A stretch of DNA of 64,000 bases from Azoarcus olearius (lineage in GTDB: Bacteria > Pseudomonadota > Gammaproteobacteria > Burkholderiales > Rhodocyclaceae). The position numbers and the translations under genes are program-made. Position 1 is the stretch's first letter. Each line of letters opens with the position of its first letter. The stretch lies in assembly GCF_001682385.1 (NCBI RefSeq), contig NZ_CP016210.1, positions 2,542,001 to 2,606,000 of the forward strand, in the 5' to 3' direction. The notes under the pieces were generated by a model that saw only the letters and a list, made by a program, of their open reading frames with translations, searched no databases and was not told the DNA's origin. Positions 44,516 through 53,955 of the stretch are shown here, one piece after another.

Positions 44516-45610
44516 ATGCCTCTGAGCGCCTCCTCGCCGCGTTCGCTGTTCCCGCCCGCCGGGCAGACGGACCCGCGCGCGGCAGGTAAGGAGCGGCTTC
44601 CGGTCGAACTGCAGATGCTGCGCAGCTATGTGGACCGGCTCGACAGCCGCGCCGAGGCCCGCGTTATGGGCGAGGTGGAGACCGCCGGGCAGCGCCTGCC
44701 GATCCATGTGATCGCGCTCGGCAATCCCGCCCCGGACGCGCCGGCGGTCGGCTTCTTCGGCGGCGTGCATGGGCTGGAGCGCATCGGCGCGGCGGTGGTC
44801 ATCGCCTTCCTCCACAGCGTCACCGCGCGCCTGAGGTGGGACAGCACGCTGCAGCGCCAGCTGGAGCTGATGCGCATGGTGTTCATGCCGGTGGTCAATC
44901 CGGGCGGCCTGCTGCACGGCACCCGCGCCAATCCGGCCGGGGTGGACCTGATGCGCAACGCGCCGGTGGAAGCCCGCGAGCGGGTCGCCCCGCTGGTGGG
45001 CGGCCACCGCCTCAGCCCGCGCCTGCCCTGGTACCGCGGCCGCGCCGATGCGCCGCTGCAGTCCGAAAGCGCGGCGCTGTGTGCGGTGGTGGAAGAAGAA
45101 CTGCTGTCGCACCGTTTCAGCATCGCGGTGGATTGCCACTCCGGCTTCGGGCTGAGCGACCGGATCTGGTTTCCCTACGCCCACACCCGCGAACCGATCG
45201 CCCACCTCGCTGAGATGCACGCGCTGTGCGACATCCTCGACCAGACCCACCAGCACCACCGCTACGTGTTCGAGCCGCAAAGCCGGCAATACCTGGCCCA
45301 TGGCGACCTGTGGGACCACCTGTACCGCCGCGCCTGCGAAGACCCGCAACGGGTGCATCTGCCGCTGACGCTGGAGATGGGGTCGTGGCTGTGGGTGAAG
45401 AAGAACCCGCGTCAGCTGCTGTCGCTACAGGGCTTGTTCAATCCGCTGATCGCGCACCGTGAAGCGCGCGTGCTGCGACGCCAGGTGGCGTGGCTGGATT
45501 TCGTCGGCCGCGCCGCCTGCGGTCACCGCGGCTGGCAGCCGCTGGGGGCCGAGCGCGACCACCACCAGCGCGCGGCAATGCAGCGCTGGTACGGAGGCAA
45601 GGCGGCATGA
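44516..45610 (+). CDS. M14-type zinc carboxypeptidase-like protein
   Basis: A 364-residue cytosolic protein of the succinylglutamate desuccinylase/M14 group. Zinc ligands His85 and Glu88 (GGVHGLERIG) and His208 (DCHSG); catalytic Glu287 in LEMGSW. No signal peptide. GGAG lies 6 nt before the ATG. Substrate not predictable. Confidence 0.85.
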   Translation: MPLSASSPRSLFPPAGQTDPRAAGKERLPVELQMLRSYVDRLDSRAEARVMGEVETAGQRLPIHVIALGNPAPDAPAVGFFGGVHGLERIGAAVVIAFLHSVTARLRWDSTLQRQLELMRMVFMPVVNPGGLLHGTRANPAGVDLMRNAPVEARERVAPLVGGHRLSPRLPWYRGRADAPLQSESAALCAVVEEELLSHRFSIAVDCHSGFGLSDRIWFPYAHTREPIAHLAEMHALCDILDQTHQHHRYVFEPQSRQYLAHGDLWDHLYRRACEDPQRVHLPLTLEMGSWLWVKKNPRQLLSLQGLFNPLIAHREARVLRRQVAWLDFVGRAACGHRGWQPLGAERDHHQRAAMQRWYGGKAA

Positions 45611-45647
45611 AGGCGCGCGCGACCTGCGTACCGATGGGGAGACCGAC

Positions 45648-46424
45648 GTGAGCACCTGGGTGCTGCTGCGCGGCCTCACGCGCGAGAGCGGCCACTGGGG
45701 CGATTTTCCCGCCCAGCTGGCGGCGCGCCTGCCGGGCGCACGGGTGGTGGCGGTGGACCTGCCGGGCAACGGTCCGCTGTACCGCCAGCGCACGCCGCTC
45801 CGCGTCGAAGACATCGCCGCGGCCTGCCGCGCCCAGTTGCTGAGCCGCCCGGTGGAAGCGCCCTTCCACCTGCTGGCGATGTCGCTTGGCGGCATGGTGG
45901 CGTTGGCTTGGGCCGCGGCGCGGCCGGCCGAGGTTGCCGGCTGCGTGCTGCTCAACACCAGCGTGCGCGGGCTCAGCCCGCTGTACCGGCGACTGCGCCC
46001 GACAAGCTATCCGGCAGTGACGGCGGCACTGCTCGGCACCGCCGCGGCGAGCGAGGCGCGCATCCTCAAGCTCACCGCGCAACAGCCGCCCCCCGGCACG
46101 CTCGACGCCTGGATTGCGCTGAGGCAGCGCCATCCGGTGTCGCGCCTCAACGCGCTCCGCCAGCTGATCGCCGCGGCGCGCTTCCGCCTGCCGCAACCGC
46201 CTCCGGTGCCGATGCTGGTGCTCAGCAGCGCCGCGGACGCGCTGGTCGATCCGCGCTGCTCGGCCGAGCTTGCCGCGCGCTGGCAGCTTCCGCACCTGCA
46301 ACACCCCACCGCCGGCCACGACCTTGCGCTGGACGCCGGGCCGTGGGTGGCCGAGCAGGTGGAAAGCTGGCTGCGCACCGGCGTGCCGGCGGTTCCGGAG
46401 CGCGCCGGCGCCCGCTTTGCTTAG
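45648..46424 (+). CDS. Alpha/beta-hydrolase
   Basis: A 258-residue hydrolase. Nucleophile Ser in MSLGG (about residue 86), Asp near SSAADALVDP and His in TAGHDLALD complete the triad. Start is GTG, 6 nt after GGGGAG; the ATG-initiated longer reading would overlap the peptidase gene. Similar to BioH/lysophospholipase-like enzymes, specific function unknown. Confidence 0.82.
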   Translation: MSTWVLLRGLTRESGHWGDFPAQLAARLPGARVVAVDLPGNGPLYRQRTPLRVEDIAAACRAQLLSRPVEAPFHLLAMSLGGMVALAWAAARPAEVAGCVLLNTSVRGLSPLYRRLRPTSYPAVTAALLGTAAASEARILKLTAQQPPPGTLDAWIALRQRHPVSRLNALRQLIAAARFRLPQPPPVPMLVLSSAADALVDPRCSAELAARWQLPHLQHPTAGHDLALDAGPWVAEQVESWLRTGVPAVPERAGARFA

Positions 46425-46618
46425 GGCCCGCCGATGTCGCCGCACGCCGAACCCTGGTCCTCCGCGCGGTCTACCCTCACGGGCGAGCCGGACCGAGCCC
46501 CCGGCTTGCCCGCATACCGGCCCCGTCCCGGCACTTCCGCGGGCGCCCCGAGCGGGCATGGCAACGCAAGGCCGAGCGGTGGTCTTCTTTCACCCCAGCG
46601 AACGAAGGCGAGGTTTCC

Positions 46619-46972
46619 ATGCTCAACGAACTCTCCACCCGCAAGTGCACGCCCTGCCAAGGCGGAATGCCGGCCCTCGACCGCAGCGAGGCCGAGCGTT
46701 ACCTGAGCCAGGCGCCGGGCTGGTCGCTGGCCGACAACGGCAGCCGCATCGAACGCCACTACAGCTTCCGCGATTACCGCAGCGCGCTGCGCTTCGTGGT
46801 CGACCTCAGCCAGCTCGCCGAGGACGAAGGCCACCATCCAGACATCTCCTTCGGCTGGGGCCACGCGACCGTGTCCTGGCAGACCAAGAAGATCAAGGGC
46901 TTGCACGAAAACGACTTCATCATGGCGGCCAAGACCGACCAGATCGCGGGCGACGGTAACGGTTCGGCCTGA
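46619..46972 (+). CDS. phhB: Pterin-4a-carbinolamine dehydratase
   Basis: A 117-residue PCD/DCoH enzyme that regenerates tetrahydrobiopterin-type cofactor for phenylalanine hydroxylase. Active-site signature EDEGHHPDISF (about residues 68-78) and the TTKKIKG-like QTKKIKGL segment are present. GAGG lies 8 nt before the ATG. No phenylalanine hydroxylase is in the window. Confidence 0.9.
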   Translation: MLNELSTRKCTPCQGGMPALDRSEAERYLSQAPGWSLADNGSRIERHYSFRDYRSALRFVVDLSQLAEDEGHHPDISFGWGHATVSWQTKKIKGLHENDFIMAAKTDQIAGDGNGSA

Positions 46973-46999
46973 GCGCAACGCGTTTCCTACACTGCAAGG

Positions 47000-47293
47000 A
47001 TGACCGTCCTCGCCGAAAAACGCATGCCGCGCGTCGTCATCGCCCCCGCCATCCAGCGCCACGTTCCCACGCCCGACACCACGCTGCCGGCCGCGACGGT
47101 GGCCGACGCGCTGGCAGGCGTGTTTGAAACCCGCCCGGCGCTGCGCGCCTATTTGCTGGACGACCAGGGCGCGCTGCGCCGCCATGTGGCGGTGTTCGTC
47201 GATGGCCAGGCCGTCCGCGACCGCCGTCGCCTGAGCGATGCGCTGGGGCCGGAGAGCGAAATCTACGTGGTGCAGGCGCTTTCCGGCGGCTGA
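47000..47293 (+). CDS. MoaD/ThiS-like ubiquitin-fold protein
   Basis: A 97-residue beta-grasp protein ending in Gly-Gly (ALSGG), the tail that is activated as a thiocarboxylate in MoaD/ThiS proteins. The hydrophobic core pattern and the FVDGQAVRDR segment fit the family. No E1-like MoeB/ThiF gene is nearby. Followed 24 bp later by a beta-propeller protein, a pairing that recurs in other genomes. Confidence 0.85.
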   Translation: MTVLAEKRMPRVVIAPAIQRHVPTPDTTLPAATVADALAGVFETRPALRAYLLDDQGALRRHVAVFVDGQAVRDRRRLSDALGPESEIYVVQALSGG

Positions 47294-47317
47294 ACCCGAC
47301 GCAAGGAGAACCCGGAC

Positions 47318-48427
47318 ATGGACGATCGCCTGCTGGTAGCCACCCGCAAGGGCCTTTTCATCCTGCACCGCGGCGCCGACGGCGGCTGGCCGATCAGCCG
47401 CCCGCACTTCCTCGGCGAACCCGTCTCGATGGCGCTGGGCGACGCGCGCGACGGCAGCGTCTATGCCGCGCTCAACCTCGGCCACTTCGGCGTCAAGCTG
47501 TGGCGCAGCGGCGACGACGGCGCGCACTGGGAGGCTTGCGGCGTGCCGGTCTATCCCCCGCAGCCGGAAGGCCTGCCCCCGCCCGCGCCGGACGGACCGC
47601 CGCCGGCGCCGTGGTCGCTGCAGCAGATCTGGGCGCTGGAAGCCGGTGGCGCCGACCAGCCGGGCGTGTTGTGGGCCGGCACCATTCCCGGCGGACTCTT
47701 CCGCAGCGACGACCACGGCGCGAGTTGGGCACTGAACCGTCCGCTGTGGGACCGCCCGGAGCGCCTGCAGTGGTTCGGCGGCGGCTACGACCACCCCGGC
47801 ATCCATTCCATCTGCGTCGACCCGCGCGACAGCCGCCATCTCACCGTGGCGGTGTCCTGCGGCGGCGTGTGGCAAAGCCGCGACGGCGGCGGCGAATGGG
47901 CCTGCACCACCGAAGGCATGTACGCCGACTACATGCCGCCGGAACGCCGCGCCGACCCGGTGATCCAGGATCCGCACCGGCTGGTGCAATGCGCCGCCCA
48001 CCCGGACAGCCTGTGGGTGCAGCACCACAGCGGCATCTACCGCTCCACCGACGGCGGCGCCCACTGGCAGCGGATCGAGGCCACGCCGTCCTCCTTCGGC
48101 TTCGCCGTGGCGGCCCATCCTCGTGACCCGGATATCGCGTGGTTCGTCCCGGCGGTAAAGGACGAGTGCCGGGTGCCGGTGGACTGCCGGCTGGTCGTCA
48201 CCCGCACCCGCGACGGCGGCGCTCACTTCGAGGCGTCCGATGCCGGCTTGCCGCACCCGCCCGCCTACGACCTCATCTACCGCCACTGCCTGGCGGTGGA
48301 CAGCAGCGGCGACCGCCTGGCGATCGGCTCCACCACCGGCACGCTATGGCTGTCGGACGATGGTGGCGACCACTGGCGCTGCTTGTCGCCCCATCTGCCG
48401 CCGATCTACTGCGTGCGCTTCGGCTGA
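47318..48427 (+). CDS. BNR/sialidase-like beta-propeller protein
   Basis: A 369-residue soluble beta-propeller with Asp-box repeats (RSGDDGAHWEA, RSDDHGASWAL, RSTDGGAHWQR, RTRDGGAHFEA, LSDDGGDHWRC). No signal peptide, so cytosolic despite the sialidase-like repeats; catalytic residues of true sialidases are not evident. Function unknown; its pairing with the MoaD-like protein suggests a joint role. Confidence 0.85.
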   Translation: MDDRLLVATRKGLFILHRGADGGWPISRPHFLGEPVSMALGDARDGSVYAALNLGHFGVKLWRSGDDGAHWEACGVPVYPPQPEGLPPPAPDGPPPAPWSLQQIWALEAGGADQPGVLWAGTIPGGLFRSDDHGASWALNRPLWDRPERLQWFGGGYDHPGIHSICVDPRDSRHLTVAVSCGGVWQSRDGGGEWACTTEGMYADYMPPERRADPVIQDPHRLVQCAAHPDSLWVQHHSGIYRSTDGGAHWQRIEATPSSFGFAVAAHPRDPDIAWFVPAVKDECRVPVDCRLVVTRTRDGGAHFEASDAGLPHPPAYDLIYRHCLAVDSSGDRLAIGSTTGTLWLSDDGGDHWRCLSPHLPPIYCVRFG

Positions 48428-48448
48428 CGCAGCGCGCGCGGGCACGCG

Positions 48449-50092
48449 ATGTGGACCACGCACGAAGTCGCCAACCAGGTCGATGCCCTGGTCGACTACA
48501 ACCTTTTCGCGTGCGACCCCGCGCTGCAAAACGCGGTCGCGGCGGCGGGCGCAGCGGCGCGGATGGGCGAGCTGGACACTATCGGTGCCCGCCTGGGCCA
48601 TGCCGAGGTACTGCGGCTGGGCGATCTCGCCAACCGCCATCCGCCCCAATTGCACACCCATGACGCGTGCGGCCGGCGCGTTGATCGCGTCGAGTACCAC
48701 CCCGCCTGGGATGCGCTGATGCGCCTGCTCTACGCCGATGGCGTGCACTGTTCGGCATGGACCGAGCCCGGCCCCGGCGCCCACGTCGCGCGCGCGGCGG
48801 CGTTCTTCCTGCACGGCCAGGTGGAAGCCGGGTCGCTGTGTCCGGCCACGATGACCTTCGCCGCGATCCCGCTGCTGCGCCGCGAACCCGCGCTGCACGC
48901 GGCACTGGCGGCGCAACTGGGCGCGCTCGACTACGACGGCCGCGACCTGCCGGCCCCGTCCAAGCGTTCGGTCACCGTCGGCATGGGCCTCACCGAAAAG
49001 CAGGGCGGCTCCGACCTGCGCAGCGTGGCCACCCAGGCCCGGCGCGCCGCTGGCGGCGAATACCTGCTGGTCGGCCACAAGTGGTTCTACTCGGTTCCCG
49101 CGTGCGACGGCCACCTCGTGCTGGCGCGCGGCGACGACGGCCCCGCCTGCTTCTTCGTGCCGCGCTGGCGGCCGGACGGGGAACGCAACGCGGTACGGAT
49201 CCAGCGCCTGAAGGACAAGCTCGGCAACCGCTCCAACGCCTCCGGCGAGGTCGAATTCCACGACGCCCTTGGCATCCCCGTGGGCGAGCCGGGGCGCGGC
49301 ATCGCCGTGCTGATCGAAATGGCGGCGCAAACCCGGCTCGACTGCGTGCTCGGCAGCGCGGCCCTGATGCGGCGCGCGCTGGTGGAAGCGCTGCACCACG
49401 CGCGCCACCGCAGTGCCTTCGGCCACCCGCTGATCGCGCAGCCGCTGATGCGCAACGTGCTCGCCGATCTCGCGCTGGAAAGCGAGGCCGCCACCCTGCT
49501 CGCCATCCACCTTGCGGCCTGCGCCGATGCCGAATGCGCAGGCGGCGGCACGGCGGCGCGCGGACGCGCGTGGCGGCGGGTGCTGACACCGGCTGCCAAA
49601 TTCTGGATCTGCAAGCGCGCAATCGCGTTCTGCGCCGAATGCATGGAGGTCTGCGGCGGCAACGGCTACGTCGAAGACGGCCCCATGCCCCGCCTGTTGC
49701 GCGAAGCGCCGGTCAATTCGATCTGGGAAGGTTCGGGCAACGTGATGTGCCTGGACCTGCTGCGCGCCCTCGCCCGCGAGCAGGACGCCGCCGCCGCGCT
49801 GCTTGCCGACCTGGCGGATGCCGCCGATGGCGACAGACGGTGGCGTGCCGCCTGCGAAGAGCTGGCGGCCACCCTGAACGCCGGCCGCGACGATCCCTGG
49901 CTGGCGCGCCGCGGTGCCAGCCGTCTGGTGGTGCTGGTGCAGGCCGCCCTGTTGCGTCGCCACGCCCCCGCGGCAGTGGCCGCCGCCTTTGCCGCCAGCC
50001 GGGTGTACCGCCATGGCGACCACGGTTTCGGCGCCCTGCAATCCGCCGATGCGGCCGCGCCGCTGCTGGAACGCGCATGGCCCTCGGCCTGA
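48449..50092 (+). CDS. aidB: AidB-type acyl-CoA dehydrogenase
   Basis: A 547-residue flavoprotein of the AidB branch of acyl-CoA dehydrogenases: GMGLTEKQGGSDLRS (FAD region, about 174-188), KDKLGNRSNASGEVEF, and a C-terminal extension beyond usual acyl-CoA dehydrogenases. E. coli AidB is induced by Ada and protects DNA from alkylation. Its presence 5 kb from ada-alkB supports a shared response. The last 40 residues are Ala-rich. Confidence 0.88.
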   Translation: MWTTHEVANQVDALVDYNLFACDPALQNAVAAAGAAARMGELDTIGARLGHAEVLRLGDLANRHPPQLHTHDACGRRVDRVEYHPAWDALMRLLYADGVHCSAWTEPGPGAHVARAAAFFLHGQVEAGSLCPATMTFAAIPLLRREPALHAALAAQLGALDYDGRDLPAPSKRSVTVGMGLTEKQGGSDLRSVATQARRAAGGEYLLVGHKWFYSVPACDGHLVLARGDDGPACFFVPRWRPDGERNAVRIQRLKDKLGNRSNASGEVEFHDALGIPVGEPGRGIAVLIEMAAQTRLDCVLGSAALMRRALVEALHHARHRSAFGHPLIAQPLMRNVLADLALESEAATLLAIHLAACADAECAGGGTAARGRAWRRVLTPAAKFWICKRAIAFCAECMEVCGGNGYVEDGPMPRLLREAPVNSIWEGSGNVMCLDLLRALAREQDAAAALLADLADAADGDRRWRAACEELAATLNAGRDDPWLARRGASRLVVLVQAALLRRHAPAAVAAAFAASRVYRHGDHGFGALQSADAAAPLLERAWPSA

Positions 50093-50473
50093 AGCCGCTG
50101 CGTGCCGCGGCCCATCCAACGCGGCGCAAAGGCTGGCCGCGCGGCGCCTGCTTCGGTAAAGTTCGGTCAGGGTGTCATGCCGGCCGGTTGCCGGAAGACA
50201 GGATTCGTGTCGGTCGGGCCGCCGCACGTGCTTTCCTGCGCCCATGCCCGTGACATCTCTCGCCCGCCTTCTCGCCCATCCGCGCGACCGCTCCACGCCG
50301 GCCGCCGGGTCCTTCGCACCGTCGTGCCGCCGTGCTTCCCGGCACGGCCCCCGTCATGCTGAGCACGGCCGCACGCTGCCGGCCGGTGCGTCCCGCGATC
50401 CGCCAGCGCCGCTGGACTGCCACTTCCCCGGGCTCTGGCCCGCCCCCTCTTTCAACAACAACGACCAACCCGT
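50093..50473 (+). other. Gene-free leader region before the Na+/H+ antiporter
   Basis: A 381-bp gap without credible genes. The first part (to about 50256) has several nested complementary segments; the rest is GC-rich and featureless. Confidence 0.5.
50166..50254 (+). ncRNA. Possible structured 5' leader or cation-sensing riboswitch
   Basis: An outer stem GTCA-GGG...CATG (50166-50179) pairs with CATG-CCC-G-TGAC (50243-50254); inside are hairpins CCGG-N7-CCGG (50180-50194) and GACA-GGATTCG-TGTC (50197-50211). It lies 220 nt upstream of a Na+/H+ antiporter, the gene class controlled by nhaA-I type alkali-metal riboswitches. The identity is a guess from layout and needs a covariance-model search. 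Confidence 0.35.
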
Positions 50474-51730
50474 ATGAACCCGACAACCATACAGCTTGTG
50501 GGCGCCATCCTTTTCGCGCTCGCCATCATCCATACCTTCTCGACCAAGATCTTCGAACACCTGGCGCACACCCGTCCCAGCCATGCCGGTCTGTGGCATC
50601 TGCTGGGCGAGGTCGAAGCGGTGTTCGGCCTGTGGGCCATCGTGCTGGTCGTGTTCATGGGCATCGTGCTCGGCACCGAGACCGCGGTGGAGTATCTGGA
50701 CAGCCGCAATTACACCGAGCCGATGTTCGTGTTCGCGATCATGGTGGTGGCGGCCAGCCGCCCGGTGATGCAGTTCGCCTCCGCCATCGTGCGCATCGTT
50801 GCGCGCCTGATACCGGCCAATGAACCCCTGGCGGTCTACTTCACCATCATGGCGGTGGTGCCGCTGCTCGGCTCCTTCATCACCGAGCCGGCGGCGATGA
50901 CGCTGGCCGCCCTGATGCTGCGCGACCGCTACTACAGCCGCGGGCTGCCGCCGCGTCTGATGTACGCCACGCTGGGCGTGCTGTTCGTCAACATCTCCAT
51001 CGGCGGCACGCTGACCAACTTCGCCGCCCCGCCGGTGCTGATGGTGGCGACCACCTGGGCGTGGGACAGCGCGTTCATGATGACCCACTTCGGCTGGAAG
51101 GCCAGCGTGGCGGTGCTGATCAACGCCATCGTCGTCAGCGCCGCGTTTCGCCGCGAACTCAGCGCCCTCACGTCGCTCGCCCAGAGTACGGAACGGCCGG
51201 TGCCGTACACCATGGTCGCGGTGCATCTGGTGCTGCTGTCGCTGATCGTGCTGTTCGCCCACCACCCGCCGGTGTTCCTCGGCGTGTTCCTGCTGTTCAT
51301 GGGGCTGGCGACCGCGTATCCGCAGTTCCAGGAACGGCTGATCCTGCGCGAAGGGCTGATGGTGGCGTTCTTCCTTGCCGGCCTGGTCGTGCTGGGCGGG
51401 CAACAGGCGTGGTGGCTGCAGCCGCTGCTGGCGGGCATGGACGCCAACGCGGTGTATTTCGGCGCCACCGCGCTCACCGCGATCACCGACAACGCCGCGC
51501 TCACCTATCTCGCCTCGCTGGTGGAAGGGCTGAGCGACGAGTTCAAGTATGCGGTGGTGGCCGGCGCGGTAACCGGCGGTGGCCTCACCGTGATCGCCAA
51601 CGCCCCCAACCCGGCCGGCATGTCCATCCTGCGCAAGAACTTCGACGAAGAAGCCGTGAACCCGCTCGGCCTGCTGGTATCGGCGCTGCCGCCCACGCTG
51701 GTGGCCATCGCCGCCTTCCGCCTGCTGTAA
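50474..51730 (+). CDS. Putative Na+/H+ antiporter
   Basis: A 418-residue integral membrane protein with about 11-12 TM helices, like the Na_H_antiport_3 group. Notable segments: GSFITEPAAMTL, GGTLTNFAAPPVL and TALTAITDNAALTYL, with conserved acidic residues in membrane segments that could carry cation and proton. Monocistronic, followed by a strong hairpin. Confidence 0.85.
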   Translation: MNPTTIQLVGAILFALAIIHTFSTKIFEHLAHTRPSHAGLWHLLGEVEAVFGLWAIVLVVFMGIVLGTETAVEYLDSRNYTEPMFVFAIMVVAASRPVMQFASAIVRIVARLIPANEPLAVYFTIMAVVPLLGSFITEPAAMTLAALMLRDRYYSRGLPPRLMYATLGVLFVNISIGGTLTNFAAPPVLMVATTWAWDSAFMMTHFGWKASVAVLINAIVVSAAFRRELSALTSLAQSTERPVPYTMVAVHLVLLSLIVLFAHHPPVFLGVFLLFMGLATAYPQFQERLILREGLMVAFFLAGLVVLGGQQAWWLQPLLAGMDANAVYFGATALTAITDNAALTYLASLVEGLSDEFKYAVVAGAVTGGGLTVIANAPNPAGMSILRKNFDEEAVNPLGLLVSALPPTLVAIAAFRLL

Positions 51731-52029
51731 CGCGCGCAAGCCCGGTTCGCCCCGTCGCCAAAGCGACGGCGGGCGAACCTCCCTGCTGTCGCCGCGGTCC
51801 ATCCTTGAACGGCTTTTTGGCCGCGATGCCGCGGCGACTTTGCAAGCAGGGACACGGGCTGTATCGACAAGCCCATACGCCCCGCCCTCCGTCCGCGCGC
51901 ACCCCTGCCCGCGGCGGCTGGCGGGGCGGTCTTTCCTGATCCGCTCGTCATCGCGGCAATGTATCGGCGCCGGCACTTGAGCCGCGGCCGCCCCTTGCTA
52001 TAGCCTGCCGGGATATCCGCGCGACCGCC
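51731..52029. other. Intergenic region before the GspE-type gene
   Basis: Contains the terminator at 51744-51779. The remaining 250 bp shows no gene; a TATAGCC (51999-52005) near the end is a possible -10 for the ATPase gene. Confidence 0.35.
51744..51779 (+). terminator. Terminator after the Na+/H+ antiporter
   Basis: GGTTCGCCCCGTCGC-CAAA-GCGACGGCGGGCGAACC forms a long stem with a 2-nt bulge, 13 bp after the stop. Confidence 0.6.
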
Positions 52030-53850
52030 ATGACAGCCCTTAACTCCCCCACCGCCAGTGCGCCCCCGGCGCACGCCCGCAACACGAGCGCTTTCGAACA
52101 CCGCCTGACCGCCGACGAAGTCCTGGAAGGACTGCTCGCCGAAGGCCAGATCAGCCGCAAGGACCACGACGACACCCAGGCCATCCTGCGCCTGCGCACG
52201 CGTGAGATGCATCCCTTGCAGCAGATCGGCGAACGCCGCCTCACCCGGGCGCTGCCGCCGCACGACGTGCTGACCACCGAGGCGCTGACCGAATGGCTGG
52301 GCGGCCGCAGCGGCGTGCCCTACTTCCACATCGACCCGCTCAAGATCGACGTCACCACCGTGTGCGGCCTGGTGTCGCACGCCTATGCCACCCGCTTCGG
52401 CATCCTGCCGGTGGCCGTGCAGGGCGACGAGGTCACCATTGCCACCGCGGAACCGTACGAAACCGAGTGGGTGACGGTGCTGGAGCAGTTGCTGCGCATC
52501 CGCATCCGCCGCGTGCTTTCCAACCCGACCGACGTCGTCCGCTACCTCGCCGAGTTCTACAGCCTGGCGCGCTCGCTGAAGCAGGCCACCGACAAGCACC
52601 AGGACCTGCCCACCGGCATCGGCAACTTCGAGCAGCTGGTGCAGCTCGGCAGCAAGAAGTCGCTCGACGCCAACGACCAGGCGATCGTGCACATCGTCGA
52701 TTGGCTGCTGCAGTACGCCTTCGAACAGCGCGCGTCCGACATCCACATGGAGCCGCGCCGCGACATCTGCAACGTGCGCTTCCGCATCGACGGCGTGATG
52801 CACCAGGTGTATCAGGCACCGCCGCAGGTGATGGCCGCCATCACCAATCGCGTGAAGCTGATGGGCCGCATGGACGTGGTGGAAAAACGCCGCCCGCAGG
52901 ACGGCCGCATCCGCACGCGCTCGCCCAAGGGCGAGGAAATCGAGTTGCGCCTGTCCACCATGCCCACCGCCTTCGGCGAAAAGCTGGTGCTGCGCATCTT
53001 CGACCCCAGCCTTCAGCTCAAGTCCTTCGCCGACCTCGGCTTCGGCCGCGAGGAAGAATCGCGCTGGCGGCGGCTCTACCAGCAACCGCACGGCATCATC
53101 CTCGTCACCGGCCCCACCGGCTCCGGCAAGACCACCACGCTGTACTCCACGCTGAAGGAGATCGCCACGCCCGAGATGAACGTGTGCACGGTGGAGGACC
53201 CGATCGAGATGATCTATCCCTACCTCAACCAGATGCAGGTGCAGCACGGCATCGGGCTGGACTTTGCCGCCGGCGTGCGCACCCTGCTGCGGCAGGACCC
53301 GGACGTAATCATGGTGGGCGAAATCCGCGACCTCGAAACCGCCGAAATGGCGGTGCAGGCCGCGCTGACCGGCCACCTGGTGCTCTCCACGCTGCACACC
53401 AACGGCGCCCCGGCCGCCATCACCCGCCTGATGGACCTCGGCGTGCCGCCCTACCTCATCCGCTCCAGCCTGCTCGGCGTGCTCGCCCAGCGTCTTGCGC
53501 GCACGCTGTGCCCGCACTGCAAGGAACCCGCGCCCCCGCCCGAGGACGAGTGGAACGAACTCGTCAGCCCGTGGAAGGCCCCGGTGCCGCAACAGGCCAA
53601 GGGCCCCAAGGGCTGCCTCGAATGCCGCATGACCGGTTACCTCGGCCGCATCAGCATCCACGAGATGCTGGTGATGACGCCCACGCTGCGCCGCATGGTG
53701 CAGCCCGGCATGGACATCGCCCCCTTCCGCGAACAAGCCGTGCGCGAAGGCATGCAGCCGCTGCGCCTGGCCGGCGCCCGCCACATCGCCGCGGGCATCA
53801 CCACGGCGGAGGAAATCGCCCGCTGCACGCCGCCGGCGAATGAGGCGTGA
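52030..53850 (+). CDS. GspE/PilB-type secretion or pilus ATPase (orphan)
   Basis: A 606-residue AAA-type ATPase of the type II secretion/type IV pilus class. N1D domain (about 90-170), catalytic domain with Walker A GPTGSGKTTT (about 361-370), Asp box VEDPIEM, Walker B VGEIRD and His box TGHLVLSTLHT; zinc-binding Cys pairs CPHC (about 494) and CLEC (about 529). Complete and apparently active, but no gspF/pilC, pseudopilin or secretin gene is adjacent. It probably energises a system encoded elsewhere. Confidence 0.92.
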   Translation: MTALNSPTASAPPAHARNTSAFEHRLTADEVLEGLLAEGQISRKDHDDTQAILRLRTREMHPLQQIGERRLTRALPPHDVLTTEALTEWLGGRSGVPYFHIDPLKIDVTTVCGLVSHAYATRFGILPVAVQGDEVTIATAEPYETEWVTVLEQLLRIRIRRVLSNPTDVVRYLAEFYSLARSLKQATDKHQDLPTGIGNFEQLVQLGSKKSLDANDQAIVHIVDWLLQYAFEQRASDIHMEPRRDICNVRFRIDGVMHQVYQAPPQVMAAITNRVKLMGRMDVVEKRRPQDGRIRTRSPKGEEIELRLSTMPTAFGEKLVLRIFDPSLQLKSFADLGFGREEESRWRRLYQQPHGIILVTGPTGSGKTTTLYSTLKEIATPEMNVCTVEDPIEMIYPYLNQMQVQHGIGLDFAAGVRTLLRQDPDVIMVGEIRDLETAEMAVQAALTGHLVLSTLHTNGAPAAITRLMDLGVPPYLIRSSLLGVLAQRLARTLCPHCKEPAPPPEDEWNELVSPWKAPVPQQAKGPKGCLECRMTGYLGRISIHEMLVMTPTLRRMVQPGMDIAPFREQAVREGMQPLRLAGARHIAAGITTAEEIARCTPPANEA

Positions 53851-53955
53851 GGCCAGGAATACTCCCCACACGCGCCGGCGAGAGAACCGGCAAAAATACT
53901 CCACACCAACAGGCAAAGCGGGCCTGCAATGGCGTACAAGTCATTATTAATAAAG

